Assembly: GCA_049511415.1 (NCBI GenBank)
Contig: JBEKYC010000006.1
Location: 62,001-126,000, forward strand
Direction: 5' to 3'
DNA length: 64,000 nt
From: Bog-159 sp049511415
GTDB lineage: Bacteria > Acidobacteriota > Terriglobia > Bryobacterales > Bryobacteraceae
Every line of letters starts with the position of its first letter. Positions within the stretch are counted from its first letter, which is position 1. A program made the translations under genes and the position numbers. The notes under the pieces were generated by a model. That model was given only the letters and a program-made list of their open reading frames with translations. It made no database searches and was not told the DNA's origin. Below, in pieces: positions 45,126 to 54,329 of the stretch.

Positions 45126-46472
45126 CTAGCTGGCGTGGCCGTTCGTGGCCGTAACCAGAGGTAGCTGGGCGTCCTCGGATAAAAGCGACGGCTGTTCCAG
45201 CGCGGCGAGGGTGCGGGCGTGCGCATCGACCGGCTCGGGAGCGTCGAGAACCACGCCAAACGCATGTGCATCGAGATCTTCGAATTTGCGCGCGGTTACC
45301 AGCACGCGCGCCTCCAGCGATCCGGTAGCGGAGTTGTATGCTTCCACAGCCCGGTCGAGGCTTCTGCCCAGACGATCCCAATGGCTGCTCAGGTCGGCCA
45401 GCCGCTTGTGAAGTTCTTTGCCCAAGCGGCTGATCTCGGCCGCGTGCTGCGCCACGTTCTCCTGCCGCCATCCATAAGCCACGGCGCGGAACAGCGCGAT
45501 GAGTGTGGTGGGCGTGGCCAGGATCACCCGATCCGCGGCGCCCGCTTCGATCAGTTCCGGGTCGCCTTCGAGCGCGGCGCTGAAGAAGTTCTCACCCGGC
45601 AGAAAGAGCACCACGAACTCCGGAGCAGGATTGAATTGCTCCCAATATTGCTTGCGGCCCAGCGCCGTCATATGCGCGCGGACCTGGCGGGCGTGATCCT
45701 GCAGGTGGGCATGGCGAGTACTTTCATCGGGGGCGTCACTGGCCGCCAGATAAGCTTCCAGCGGAGTCTTGGCGTCCACCACGATGTTCTTGCCGCCTGG
45801 AAGCCGCACCACCAGATCGGGCCGCTGGCGCCCGTCATCGCTGAAGGCCACCGGTTGGGACTCGAAATCGCAGTGCTCCAGCATGCCGGCCAGTTCGACG
45901 ACCCGACGGAGTTGGATTTCACCCCAACGGCCGCGCACACCCGGGGCACGCAGCGCCGTAGCCAGACGGCCGGTCTCGGCGCGCAGTTGCGTTTGGGTTT
46001 CGAGTAATCCACGGACCTGCTCGACCAGGCCGGCATAAGCTCCCGCGCGAACAGTTTCCAATTCGCGAATGCGGCCGTCAACTTTTTCAAGCGATTCGCG
46101 CACCGGCCGGACTATGTCGGCGATGGCCTGCTGCCGCAACTCGAGATCGCCGCGGGCAGCCTGCTGCGAGCGGTCGAGAGCCGTGCGGACCATTTCCAGA
46201 AACGCCTTGTTGTTGCTGGCGAGCGCGTCCGCCGATAGTGCCTTGAACGTGTCCGCCAGCTTTTGGCGGGCGTCTTCGAAGGCCGCTTGCAAAGCCTTAT
46301 ATTGTTGTTCCCGATTCTCCAGCCGCTCGGTCAGCACGGCTCTTTCTGGTTCCCACTCCGCCTTGGCGCGATCATAAGCTTGGCGCGCCGCCGGACGGAG
46401 CCACATAAACGCCAGTAAGCCGCCAAACGCCAAGCCGAATAAGAAACCCACCGCGAACAGTACGGTCTGCAT
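45126..46472 (-). CDS. rmuC: RmuC family DNA recombination protein
   Basis: A 448-aa protein. An N-terminal membrane anchor (VLFAVGFLFGLAFGGLLAFMWL) and a coiled coil (about 35-190) precede the nuclease-like RmuC domain: RGRWGEIQLRRVVELAGM, RPDLVVRLPGGKNIVVDAKTP, YWEQFNPAPEFVVLFLPGE and AYGWRQENVAQHAAEI. It limits rearrangement at short inverted repeats in E. coli. It begins an apparent operon leading into the O-antigen ligase cluster. Confidence 0.92.
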   Translation of the reverse strand: MQTVLFAVGFLFGLAFGGLLAFMWLRPAARQAYDRAKAEWEPERAVLTERLENREQQYKALQAAFEDARQKLADTFKALSADALASNNKAFLEMVRTALDRSQQAARGDLELRQQAIADIVRPVRESLEKVDGRIRELETVRAGAYAGLVEQVRGLLETQTQLRAETGRLATALRAPGVRGRWGEIQLRRVVELAGMLEHCDFESQPVAFSDDGRQRPDLVVRLPGGKNIVVDAKTPLEAYLAASDAPDESTRHAHLQDHARQVRAHMTALGRKQYWEQFNPAPEFVVLFLPGENFFSAALEGDPELIEAGAADRVILATPTTLIALFRAVAYGWRQENVAQHAAEISRLGKELHKRLADLSSHWDRLGRSLDRAVEAYNSATGSLEARVLVTARKFEDLDAHAFGVVLDAPEPVDAHARTLAALEQPSLLSEDAQLPLVTATNGHAS

Positions 46473-46535
46473 ACTGATGGAATTATCGCACGGGCCAGGC
46501 GTAAGTAGTTTGCTAACTTCTGGCAGCTAAGTTAA

Positions 46536-48056
46536 TTAACCACCGATGATGGTTGAGAGGCGTTCCACAATTCCCTCTACGCCTTGAGACTGCTGGCGCA
46601 GTTCCGCGGCCGAAGCTTCGTTCTCCTGCGCCTTTTGAGCGGCCACTTGAACGACTTGCTCCATCTGCTGGACGGCCGCGGAGATCTGTTCGATGCCGCG
46701 TGCCTGTTCTTCAGTGCCCGCACTCACCTGATGAATCATCTTTTTGACCGATTCCGACGAACCGGTGACCTGAGAGATCGCCGTGCCCATCTCCGTCAAT
46801 CGTTGGCTGCCCTGACGTGATCTGGTCATGGAGTCTTCAATCAACGCGGCCGTGTCTTTAGCAGCCTGCGCACTCTTCTGGGCCAGATTTCGTACCTCGT
46901 CAGCCACCACCGCGAAACCAAGTCCCACCTCGCCGGCGCGCGCGGCTTCCACGGCCGCGTTCAACGCCAGGACGTTCGTCTGGAAAGCAATCTCGTCAAT
47001 CACTTGGATGATCTTGCCGATGCGGTCGCCGGATTGCGTGATTTCCCCCATGGAAACCTCCATCTCCTCCAGCCGATGGTTGACCGCCGCCATGCCGCCC
47101 GCAGCCTCTGCCATCGCCGCGGCGGCGGATTTGGCGCTGTCCGCATTAGCCTGCGTCATCGAATTGATCTCCACGGTGGAGGCCGATGTTTCTTCCACCG
47201 TAGCGGCCTGTTCCACGGCTCCGGACGCGATGGCCTGGCTGGCTTCTTCCAGACGTCCGGAAGTGGAACGGACCCTTGCCGCTCCCTTCAGCAACTCTTG
47301 TGAAATGATCCGCAGCGGGCGTACAATCAGCCGCCGATTCAGTCTTTGAAATGCGGCTACCACCACGATGAGCACCGCCAGACCGGTAATCGTGATTCGC
47401 TCCATGCTAGCCAGCACCACCGGATCCCGCGTCATTGGCGCCTTCAGCACAAACGCGCCCTTGATCTCACCGGCCTGCAGCCCCTCCATGGGCACGCCCA
47501 GGACGTCGCGCCCATCTTGCGATGGGCTCAACGACGAATCGCCGTGGCAAGCGAGACACCCGGCGACGAGTTTCACAGGGCGCGCCAGAACCAGCGTGCC
47601 AGTCGTGGGATCCTGGGCGAAGTACTCCTCCTTGCCCGCCGCGAATTCGCGAAATGCTTCCGCGAAATCACTGAGTTGATTCTTCGGGTTGCGCGCCTTG
47701 AGATCGGGCCGTGTGGGCGTGAGGAACGAGAAGTTCTGGGACTGCGCGACGGCCCTGACCGAGTCCCAGCCCGCGACCACCGGAATCGTCCGGTAGAGCG
47801 CTGAATTCCGATAGTCGCCACCCGCCATGCCTTTCAGATTGGTCATTAGCGAACCGGTGTTGAAAGCTCCTTCACTATGGAGCTGGTCCATGTTAGCCGA
47901 CACGGTCTCGGCCTGCTGCAGAGTGGAACTCATCAGCGCGCGCAATTCATTGACACGATTGTTATGGGAAATCAGGTAAACGCTGACGATCGCGCCGGCA
48001 GTAGCCAATACAACTCCGCCGCTGGCGCAAATTGTAATCTTGTTTGCGAGATTCAC
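46536..48056 (-). CDS. Methyl-accepting chemotaxis protein with DUF3365-type CxxCH sensor domain
   Basis: A 506-aa protein from a GTG with GGAGGAAAA upstream. A first membrane helix (6-28), a periplasmic Tll0287/DUF3365-like sensor (30-205) with one c-type heme site CLACHGDSS near residue 170, a second helix (about 222-240) and a cytoplasmic signalling domain follow. The hairpin tip is IDEIAFQTNVLALNAAVEAARAGEVGLGFAVVADEVRNLA. It probably senses redox state or a gas through heme. No che genes are nearby. Confidence 0.9.
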   Translation of the reverse strand: MNLANKITICASGGVVLATAGAIVSVYLISHNNRVNELRALMSSTLQQAETVSANMDQLHSEGAFNTGSLMTNLKGMAGGDYRNSALYRTIPVVAGWDSVRAVAQSQNFSFLTPTRPDLKARNPKNQLSDFAEAFREFAAGKEEYFAQDPTTGTLVLARPVKLVAGCLACHGDSSLSPSQDGRDVLGVPMEGLQAGEIKGAFVLKAPMTRDPVVLASMERITITGLAVLIVVVAAFQRLNRRLIVRPLRIISQELLKGAARVRSTSGRLEEASQAIASGAVEQAATVEETSASTVEINSMTQANADSAKSAAAAMAEAAGGMAAVNHRLEEMEVSMGEITQSGDRIGKIIQVIDEIAFQTNVLALNAAVEAARAGEVGLGFAVVADEVRNLAQKSAQAAKDTAALIEDSMTRSRQGSQRLTEMGTAISQVTGSSESVKKMIHQVSAGTEEQARGIEQISAAVQQMEQVVQVAAQKAQENEASAAELRQQSQGVEGIVERLSTIIGG

Positions 48057-48123
48057 TTTTCCTCCGGCCCGGCCTGTTCGGTCCTGCCAAAGGTTCTATC
48101 GGTTGGAACGCGGAGAAGCTGTA

Positions 48124-48978
48124 TTATTGCAAGGCGGTGTCGGCAAATGCCAGATAGGCGGCAAGGAAGCGGTAACTGTCGTAATAATCGTCCGGATGGA
48201 TGGCCCGATACGTGTCACTCTGGCTATGCAGAATGGCCAGTGTCGACTGAGTCACGGAGTGAAAAGTGATGGTTGGAATCCGGCGCTCGGCGAAGCTCAT
48301 GGCGTCGTCCCGGCCCACTTGATCCACATTCGTGGCGCCGATCGGCAGCTTGCTCGCGGCGGATACCTGACCCGCAAACCTGGCCAGTTCACGATCGGCG
48401 TGGCTCAGCCAGACTGCGGTGGGAGAAAGCCCCAGGCACTCGATATTCACTTCCGCTTTTATGCGCGCCGCATGTTCGGCCGTGAGCGCCTTCACGTAAA
48501 AACGCGATCCCACGAGACCCTCCTCTTCACCGGAGAACCCAATGAAAACCAGCGTGTGTCGCCGCGGCACAGTATGCAGACTTTCAAACAGGTCGGCCAA
48601 CAGGGACGCGCCGCTCCAGTCGTCGACGGCGCCCTCGCCCACCCCAACCTTGTCCGTGTGCGCCGAAATCAAGATGCGCTGGTCCGTGGCGCCGGGCCAT
48701 GTGCAGATCACATTCGGCGCCTTGAGGTGTTTAACCGATTGTTCTTCGAGGTGCGCCGCCGTGCAACCGGACTCGGCAAGCAGCGTTTCCAGTGTCATGG
48801 CCCGCGCGTGGTTGTCTTTGGCCGTCTGACGGAGGCGCGCCAACACTACCTCCTTCGACAGCGGACTGAAAGTGACCTGTTGCGCCACGGCGAGCCGCGG
48901 AACGCCTACCGCCAAGACCAGCACGGGAAGCCAACTATTCGTCGTGTTCCTCGTGTCCCGGTTCTCCGCCCGCACCAT
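48124..48978 (-). CDS. Secreted M28 family metallopeptidase
   Basis: About 284 aa from the ATG at 48978, chosen because it gives a signal peptide with a basic N-region and a core VLVLAVGVPRLAVA; a GTG further in is the alternative. Zinc ligands fit M28: His in ISAHTDKVG, Asp in GAVDDWSGAS, Glu pair in GFSGEEEGLVGS, an acidic residue in VNIECLG (Glu where Asp is usual) and His in TFHSV. An aminopeptidase or glutaminyl-cyclase-like activity is expected. It overlaps the upstream gene's 3' end by 44 bp. Confidence 0.8.
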   Translation of the reverse strand: MVRAENRDTRNTTNSWLPVLVLAVGVPRLAVAQQVTFSPLSKEVVLARLRQTAKDNHARAMTLETLLAESGCTAAHLEEQSVKHLKAPNVICTWPGATDQRILISAHTDKVGVGEGAVDDWSGASLLADLFESLHTVPRRHTLVFIGFSGEEEGLVGSRFYVKALTAEHAARIKAEVNIECLGLSPTAVWLSHADRELARFAGQVSAASKLPIGATNVDQVGRDDAMSFAERRIPTITFHSVTQSTLAILHSQSDTYRAIHPDDYYDSYRFLAAYLAFADTALQ

Positions 48979-49243
48979 CCGTGGCCAGAGCGAGCATCTC
49001 ATCGCGCGTGCAACTGCGTGGCTTAGTCTGCCGGCGATCCTTTTCGCCCGCCGCGGCCGCCTCGACGACAAACCGCTGGGTGATCGCCAACTCTTCCTCC
49101 AGATTGAATGCAGGCACCGCCCGCAGCGCCGGAACTTGCGCCACACCGTGCTCGTTCACGATGCATTCCATGCCGTTGGAGAGCGCGAAACGAATCCGCA
49201 ACCGCTTTTTTACGGTGACCCGCCGCAGGTCGGACAGTGTCAC
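48935..49243 (-). CDS. Small conserved-looking hypothetical protein
   Basis: A 102-aa protein from a GTG that overlaps the stop of the DksA-like gene (GTGA), so translation is coupled. It starts with basic beta strands (LRRVTVKKRLRIRFALSNGMECIVNEHG) and continues with an acidic helix (FNLEEELAITQRFVVEA). No known family recognised. The tight coupling to a DksA-like regulator suggests a gene-expression role. Confidence 0.6.
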   Translation of the reverse strand: MTLSDLRRVTVKKRLRIRFALSNGMECIVNEHGVAQVPALRAVPAFNLEEELAITQRFVVEAAAAGEKDRRQTKPRSCTRDEMLALATDGAGGEPGHEEHDE

Positions 49244-49650
49244 TGCTCGGCTTCCTGGTAGCGGTCTTCGTTTTCCAGCACGGCGCCGCTGGCCAGACGC
49301 TCCTGGCAGGATACACAGAACTTGGCCCAGGGCACCGCATCCAGGCGCCTGGCGGAGATCGGCTCTTCGCATTGGTAACAGACACCGTACGTGCCGTTAT
49401 CCATGCGACGCATGGCGTCCTGCACTTCGCGCAGCAATTTGATGTCGAGGGTGTTGCGGTTCAGAAAGATCCACTCTTCGTGACTTTGCTGGCTGAGATC
49501 GCCCTCGTCGTGCGGATGCTCTTCGCGGGCCAGCACCTGGGCCGCTTTCTGGGCCGACATGCTGCGCTGCACTTCGTCAGCCTTCTTCTGCAGGACTTTA
49601 CGGTACGCTTCGTATTTGATTTTCACGGGACTTCGCATTGCGGTCGCCAT
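49240..49650 (-). CDS. DksA/TraR-type zinc-finger protein
   Basis: About 136 aa from the ATG at 49650; the open frame continues upstream but loses homology. A helical coiled coil (10-85; YEAYRKVLQKKADEVQRSM) ends with DAMRRMDNGTYGVC, and the C4 zinc finger CYQCEEP...CVSCQ follows, as in DksA. DksA acts with ppGpp on RNA polymerase through acidic tip residues; here the tip region reads DEGDLSQQSHEEW, which keeps acidic residues. It forms a unit with the small gene downstream. Confidence 0.9.
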   Translation of the reverse strand: MATAMRSPVKIKYEAYRKVLQKKADEVQRSMSAQKAAQVLAREEHPHDEGDLSQQSHEEWIFLNRNTLDIKLLREVQDAMRRMDNGTYGVCYQCEEPISARRLDAVPWAKFCVSCQERLASGAVLENEDRYQEAEQ

Positions 49651-49738
49651 ATAGCTGAAGGTATAAGACGCCAGCCGTCGCACAAAAGTTGCATTTCCCG
49701 GATGTAAGGAATTTGTCAGGAGAGCGGCCCGCAGACGG

Positions 49739-51400
49739 TCAAAATCCGCCGGTGTCGCGAATTCCCTTCCCTTCCACGCATTCATACATACGTCCGGCGC
49801 GCAGATTTTTGAATTCCTGCACCTGTCCGCTGGGCCAATGCAGTTCGGCCCGCTCGACCGCGTCGCGCCGGCCCAACCCGAACGTCACCGGCAACTCCGA
49901 TTGCGAGAGGTAACTCGATCCGCTTTTCACCATGCGCGATCCGGTCTCGCCGCCGCTGGTTACCCGCACGATCGCGCCGATTGCATCGCGATTCGATTTG
50001 GCGCCCACCAGCCGGAAGCGCACCGCGTGATGCCCGTTCGATTGGTCATTGCGGTAAAGATGCACCGGACCCTGGTTGGTGGTGATCAGCACGTCCAGGT
50101 CTCCATCCCGATCGAAATCGCCAAAAGCCGCGCCACGCCCGACCTTCGGTTCGGCAAAGCCTCCACCCAAGGCACCCGCCACATCCTCGAATCCGCCGCT
50201 GCCTTTATTCAGAAACAGGTGTGGCGGCTGCGCGTAACCGGTCTCCGGCCGGGTTTCCCGAATTCCGGGTTCGATATGGCCGTTCACCACCAACAGATCC
50301 AGCAGACCGTCCAGATCCGCATCGAAGAAGAAACACCCAAACCCCAGGCTGCGCCGCGAGAGCCGCCCCACATCCGTGCGCGCCGCTTGATCCACGTACA
50401 GGCCGCCGCGCGTCCCCCGGTACAGACCGATCATCTCATTGTCGAAGTTGGTGATCGCCAAACCGGCAATACCCGAATTATCGTAATCGGCGACGTCGAC
50501 GCCCATGCCAGCGCGCGCCTTACCGTCTTCGCTGAAAGCTACGCCGGCCTTCACGGCAATATCCAGGAATGTGCCATCCCGCTGATTACGATACAGTTTG
50601 TTAGGCTGTGTGTCATTGGCCACCATCAGGTCGATCCAGCCATCCTGATCGTAGTCCAGCATGGCGACGCCCAGCGATTTCGAGCTGCTATCGAAAATTC
50701 CGCTCTTATCCGTCACGTCTTCGAACGTGCCGTTGCCGCGATTGCGAAACAGCCAGCAGGTCTCACCCCGATAAGCCTCCGGCGTGCAATACGACTTATG
50801 CTTGGAGTCCATGCTGCAGAACACATCGTGCGCCGGAGACCATTTCACGTAATTGCAAACGAACAGGTCCAGCAGTCCATCGCGGTCGTAATCGAACCAA
50901 AGCGCGGAGCTGGAGAAACCTTTGCGCCCGCCCAGCCCGCTGCGATCGGTGATGTCCACAAAGCGGCCCTTGCCAGTGTTCTGAAACAGCCGGCTCTGGC
51001 CCACGCATGTGACGTAGATATCCGGAAAGCCGTCGTTATTGAAATCCCCGACCGCCACGCCCAGCCCGTACATCTCCATATCCAGACCTGCGGCGCGGGT
51101 TACGTCCGTGAACGTCCCGTTGCGATTATTGCGATACAGATGCATGGTGCTGTGCTGGCGCGCGTGGCCCGGCCAGTCCATGCCGTTGATAATCAGGATG
51201 TCCTGCCAGCCATCGTTGTCATAGTCCAGAAAGGCACAGCCCGGCCCTAGCGTCTCGGGCAGGTATCTGTCGCCAAATGCGCCGCTATTGTGCGTGAACC
51301 GAATGCCGGCCGGCGTAGTCACGTCCCGGAAGCGGAAGCCCACATCTTTGCCGGCGCGCGCCATCGCCAGCGCGCTCCCTAGAAATTCCCGGCGATTCAC
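49739..51400 (-). CDS. CRTAC1-like FG-GAP / ASPIC-UnbV protein
   Basis: A 553-aa protein from a GTG that overlaps the response regulator stop (GTGA). A short N-terminus (VNRREFLGSALAMARAG) looks like a Tat or membrane-export signal. Several FG-GAP/VCBS repeats follow (FLDYDNDGWQDILI, VGDFNNDGFPDIYV, WFDYDRDGLLDLFV, MLDYDQDGWIDLMV, FGDFDRDGDLDVLI), then an ASPIC/UnbV domain (SGSSYLSQSELPVTFGLG...LHWPSGQVQEF). Likely an extracytoplasmic calcium-binding propeller. Co-transcription with a two-component system suggests the two are functionally linked. Confidence 0.88.
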   Translation of the reverse strand: MNRREFLGSALAMARAGKDVGFRFRDVTTPAGIRFTHNSGAFGDRYLPETLGPGCAFLDYDNDGWQDILIINGMDWPGHARQHSTMHLYRNNRNGTFTDVTRAAGLDMEMYGLGVAVGDFNNDGFPDIYVTCVGQSRLFQNTGKGRFVDITDRSGLGGRKGFSSSALWFDYDRDGLLDLFVCNYVKWSPAHDVFCSMDSKHKSYCTPEAYRGETCWLFRNRGNGTFEDVTDKSGIFDSSSKSLGVAMLDYDQDGWIDLMVANDTQPNKLYRNQRDGTFLDIAVKAGVAFSEDGKARAGMGVDVADYDNSGIAGLAITNFDNEMIGLYRGTRGGLYVDQAARTDVGRLSRRSLGFGCFFFDADLDGLLDLLVVNGHIEPGIRETRPETGYAQPPHLFLNKGSGGFEDVAGALGGGFAEPKVGRGAAFGDFDRDGDLDVLITTNQGPVHLYRNDQSNGHHAVRFRLVGAKSNRDAIGAIVRVTSGGETGSRMVKSGSSYLSQSELPVTFGLGRRDAVERAELHWPSGQVQEFKNLRAGRMYECVEGKGIRDTGGF

Positions 51401-52026
51401 GGCAATTGCACCAACCCCTTTTTGACGGCCCACACGACCAGTTCGGTGGTGCGGTGAATTCCCAGCGCGGACATCAGATTGGCGCGATGCACCGATACGG
51501 TATTCACGCTCAGATTCAAGATTCCGGCGATTTCCTTGTTCGAGTTCCCCTTCGCGATCAATTCCAGGATCTGCTTCTCTCGCGGCGTAAGCCGGTCGTA
51601 GTCCGGGTCCGGCACGCGATTGGCGGCCAAAACGCCGGGTCCGATGACGTTCTTGCCCGCGGCCAGGTCTTTGATGGCGCCCGCCAGATCCACGTCCAGG
51701 GCCTCTTTTAGAACGTAGCCGCGCGCGCCTGCGTCCAGTGCATTGCGCACGTAGTTCTCCTCGGAATACATGCTCAGGATCAACACCGCCGTCTCCGGCG
51801 CGTGCTTGAGGATCTCGCGGGTGGCCTGCACGCCGTCGAGTCCGGGCATGGCCATATCCATCACTACCACGCGCGGATGCAACTCCTGCGCCAGCTTGAT
51901 GGCCTCCTGGCCGTTGGTTGCTTCACCCACTACGCGTATATCGGGATCATCTTCCAGCATCCGCCGGAAACCCTTGCGCACCAGGCTGTGGTCGTCCACC
52001 AGCATTACGGTAATTTCATTGCTCAT
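51397..52026 (-). CDS. NarL/LuxR-family response regulator
   Basis: A 209-aa protein. The receiver domain has DD (VDDHS), phosphoacceptor Asp in VVVMDMAMPG, and Lys in VLKEAL. The C-terminal LuxR-type HTH is TPREKQILELIAKGNSNKEIAGILNLSVNTVSVHRANLM. It overlaps the kinase gene by 11 bp upstream and the CRTAC1-like gene by 3 bp downstream. Its target genes are not evident. Confidence 0.94.
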   Translation of the reverse strand: MSNEITVMLVDDHSLVRKGFRRMLEDDPDIRVVGEATNGQEAIKLAQELHPRVVVMDMAMPGLDGVQATREILKHAPETAVLILSMYSEENYVRNALDAGARGYVLKEALDVDLAGAIKDLAAGKNVIGPGVLAANRVPDPDYDRLTPREKQILELIAKGNSNKEIAGILNLSVNTVSVHRANLMSALGIHRTTELVVWAVKKGLVQLP

Positions 52027-53353
52027 AGGCTTCCGTTAAGGGAACACACAGCCGCACCAGCGCGCCGCCTTCCTCGGGACGCAACACCTCGAACCTGCCG
52101 TGCAGCAATTCCGCCCGCTCGCGCATGGCCGTCATGCCGATGCCCCGCCGAGCATTCCCGTTGCGCGCCTCCGGCAAGCCGCGGCCGCGATCTTCCACCT
52201 CCAGGCTCAATTGGCCGGGTGGAAATGCCAAACGCACCACCGCCAGCGGCGATCCGGAGTGTTTCGCCAGGTTATTCAAGGCTTCCTGCAGCACACGGTA
52301 CACGTGGATAGCTACCCGGTCTGTGATGGGCGGGCCGTCACCCTTTTTCTCGTATCGTACCTTAATTCCGGTCTGCTTCTCGAAGACCGGCAGATACCAA
52401 TCGATGGCTTTCTCCAAGCCGCCATCATCGAGCACACTGGGATGCATCAATTGCGACAGGTTGCGCGTTTTCTCCAGCGTCGCCTGGGCCACCTCGCGGA
52501 CCTCGCGCAGATCCAGGCAGAAGGGCGAATCGGCCGGCAAACGCTTCTCGGCGCGGCGCAACATGGCGCCAATGGCGGTCAAGACCTGACCGAATTCGTC
52601 ATGCAACTCGCGCGACAGAGAGTGCAGCGTCTCCTCCTGCACGGTGATGAGCTTCCGCGCCAAATCGCTGCGATGTTCGGAAACCGCGGCCAGATGCTGG
52701 AACAAGCGGCGATTGGAATGAATCAGGTAAAGCGTGGTGCCGAAAATGGCCAACAGCACTGCGGCGAGGAAGATATACACGTTGCGCTCCACACCTTCGT
52801 AGATGTGCTCGATGCGCGCCGCGGCGTCTTCTTCGGCTTCGTTGTTCTGTACCAGCAGCCGCGCGACGGCGTTGGTGAGCGCGCCCGCTTGCGTTTCGAG
52901 CGAGGTGCGGATCATTTCGCGCGCCGCGGGTTCCTGCCCTTGCGCGGCCAATTCGAACATGCGCGCGGCCGAGTTCCAGAACTGCAGCAGCGTGCCGGCC
53001 AAGTAGCGCTGCCGGTTCGGATCACGATGCACCGGCGCCAGTTGGGCCTCCAGGCGCAAAGCATCGTCCAGATCGTTGCGCCGGCCGTCAAACTGCTTGC
53101 GCCACGCGGCCAGAGGATAAGGTTCGTCGCCATAAAGCATGTCCCGCATAGCGATGGCTAGTTCGTTGAGGTCGTTCTGGATGCGCAGAAGCTGTAAGGA
53201 GTCCTTGCGGTTTCGCTCCACGATCTGCTTTTGGAGACCTTCCAGGCCCCGAATCTGGCGCAGCGCGTAGAACGAGAACACGCCCACCGCCGCCAGCGTA
53301 ACAGCCAGACCCGCGAGCAAACGGCTGGTAGGTGACTCGACGGACTTCTTCAT
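52016..53353 (-). CDS. NarX-type sensor histidine kinase (HisKA_3)
   Basis: About 445 aa from MKKSVESPTS at 53353; further in-frame starts lie upstream, at 53368 and 53413. Two membrane helices (about 10-30 and 200-218) bracket a helical periplasmic sensor of about 170 residues. A HisKA_3 domain (SLSRELHDEFGQVLTAIGAML) carries the phosphoacceptor His, followed by a HATPase_c domain (VLQEALNNLAKHS, VEDRGRGLP, GIGMTAMRERAELL). It pairs with the overlapping NarL-type regulator. The signal is unknown. Confidence 0.92.
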   Translation of the reverse strand: MKKSVESPTSRLLAGLAVTLAAVGVFSFYALRQIRGLEGLQKQIVERNRKDSLQLLRIQNDLNELAIAMRDMLYGDEPYPLAAWRKQFDGRRNDLDDALRLEAQLAPVHRDPNRQRYLAGTLLQFWNSAARMFELAAQGQEPAAREMIRTSLETQAGALTNAVARLLVQNNEAEEDAAARIEHIYEGVERNVYIFLAAVLLAIFGTTLYLIHSNRRLFQHLAAVSEHRSDLARKLITVQEETLHSLSRELHDEFGQVLTAIGAMLRRAEKRLPADSPFCLDLREVREVAQATLEKTRNLSQLMHPSVLDDGGLEKAIDWYLPVFEKQTGIKVRYEKKGDGPPITDRVAIHVYRVLQEALNNLAKHSGSPLAVVRLAFPPGQLSLEVEDRGRGLPEARNGNARRGIGMTAMRERAELLHGRFEVLRPEEGGALVRLCVPLTEAYEQ

Positions 53354-53411
53354 CGCCAAGCTAAGCATAGCAAGCTGGAGGGCCGGCTTCGGTCCTGTAA
53401 AATAGGCAGTC

Positions 53412-54329
53412 ATGTCACGTTGGCTGCTTTGGCTCCTTTTGCTCTCCCCGTCCGCCCCGGCGCAAGGACTGAACGTCGCCGAGAGGCTCGGCTATCCCGC
53501 GAATGCCAAGCTGCTGAGCATTCATGCCGACGATCTGGCCGTGAGCCAGGCGCAGGACGGTGCCAGCTTCGCCGCCCTCGACAGCCATGCCGCCAGTTCC
53601 GCCAGCATCATGGCGCCATGCCCCTGGCTTACCGAAGTCGCCGCATACGCCAAAACCCACCCCGATGCCGACCTCGGCTTGCATCTTACCCTGACCAGCG
53701 AATGGCACAACTACCGCTGGGGTCCGGTAGCTTCCCGCGACCATGTCCCCGGCCTCCTGGGGCCAGACGGCAATCTTTGGCCGGACGTTCCTTTCGTGAC
53801 TCAGCACGCCACCGCCGGCGAGGTGGAGAAAGAGATTCGCGCGCAAGTCCAGCGCGCGCTCCAGGTGGGAATCCATCCAACGCATCTGGACAGCCACATG
53901 GCCACGCTGTTCGGCCCGGCATACTTTCCCTCGTATGTGAAAATCGCCCGCGAGTATGGTCTGCCCTTCGTGGCCATGCGCACGCCGAACGCGCCTGCCG
54001 ACATGCTCGCACTGCTTCAGGAGTCCGATATCATGCCGGGCGCCATTCTGATGGCTACCGGCGGCAAGCCCGAAAATTGGGCATCATTCTATCTTGGGCT
54101 GATCCGGTCGCTGAAACCCGGGTTGACCGAGTTGATCGTGCACCTGGCCTACGACGATGCCGAGATGCAGGCGATCACGGAAGGGCATCCGGACTACGGC
54201 AGCGCGTGGCGGCAGCGCGATTTCAACGTGATCACCAGCCCCGAATTTCGCCAGGCGTTAAAGGACAACGGTGTGACCCTGATCGGCTGGCGCGCGATCC
54301 AGGAGCACTACCGCAAGAACGGCAAATAA
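53412..54329 (+). CDS. ChbG/YdjC-HpnK family carbohydrate deacetylase
   Basis: A 305-aa protein with a signal peptide (MSRWLLWLLLLSPSAPAQG). Metal-site motifs of the family are present: HADDLAVS (residues 37-44), DLGLHLTLTSEW and PTHLDSHMATLFG. The family removes N-acetyl groups from chito-oligosaccharides or similar substrates; most members are cytoplasmic, so export is unusual. TAAAAT lies at 53398-53403 with no ribosome site before the ATG. The 3' end overlaps the convergent ICMT gene by 22 bp. Confidence 0.85.
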   Translation: MSRWLLWLLLLSPSAPAQGLNVAERLGYPANAKLLSIHADDLAVSQAQDGASFAALDSHAASSASIMAPCPWLTEVAAYAKTHPDADLGLHLTLTSEWHNYRWGPVASRDHVPGLLGPDGNLWPDVPFVTQHATAGEVEKEIRAQVQRALQVGIHPTHLDSHMATLFGPAYFPSYVKIAREYGLPFVAMRTPNAPADMLALLQESDIMPGAILMATGGKPENWASFYLGLIRSLKPGLTELIVHLAYDDAEMQAITEGHPDYGSAWRQRDFNVITSPEFRQALKDNGVTLIGWRAIQEHYRKNGK

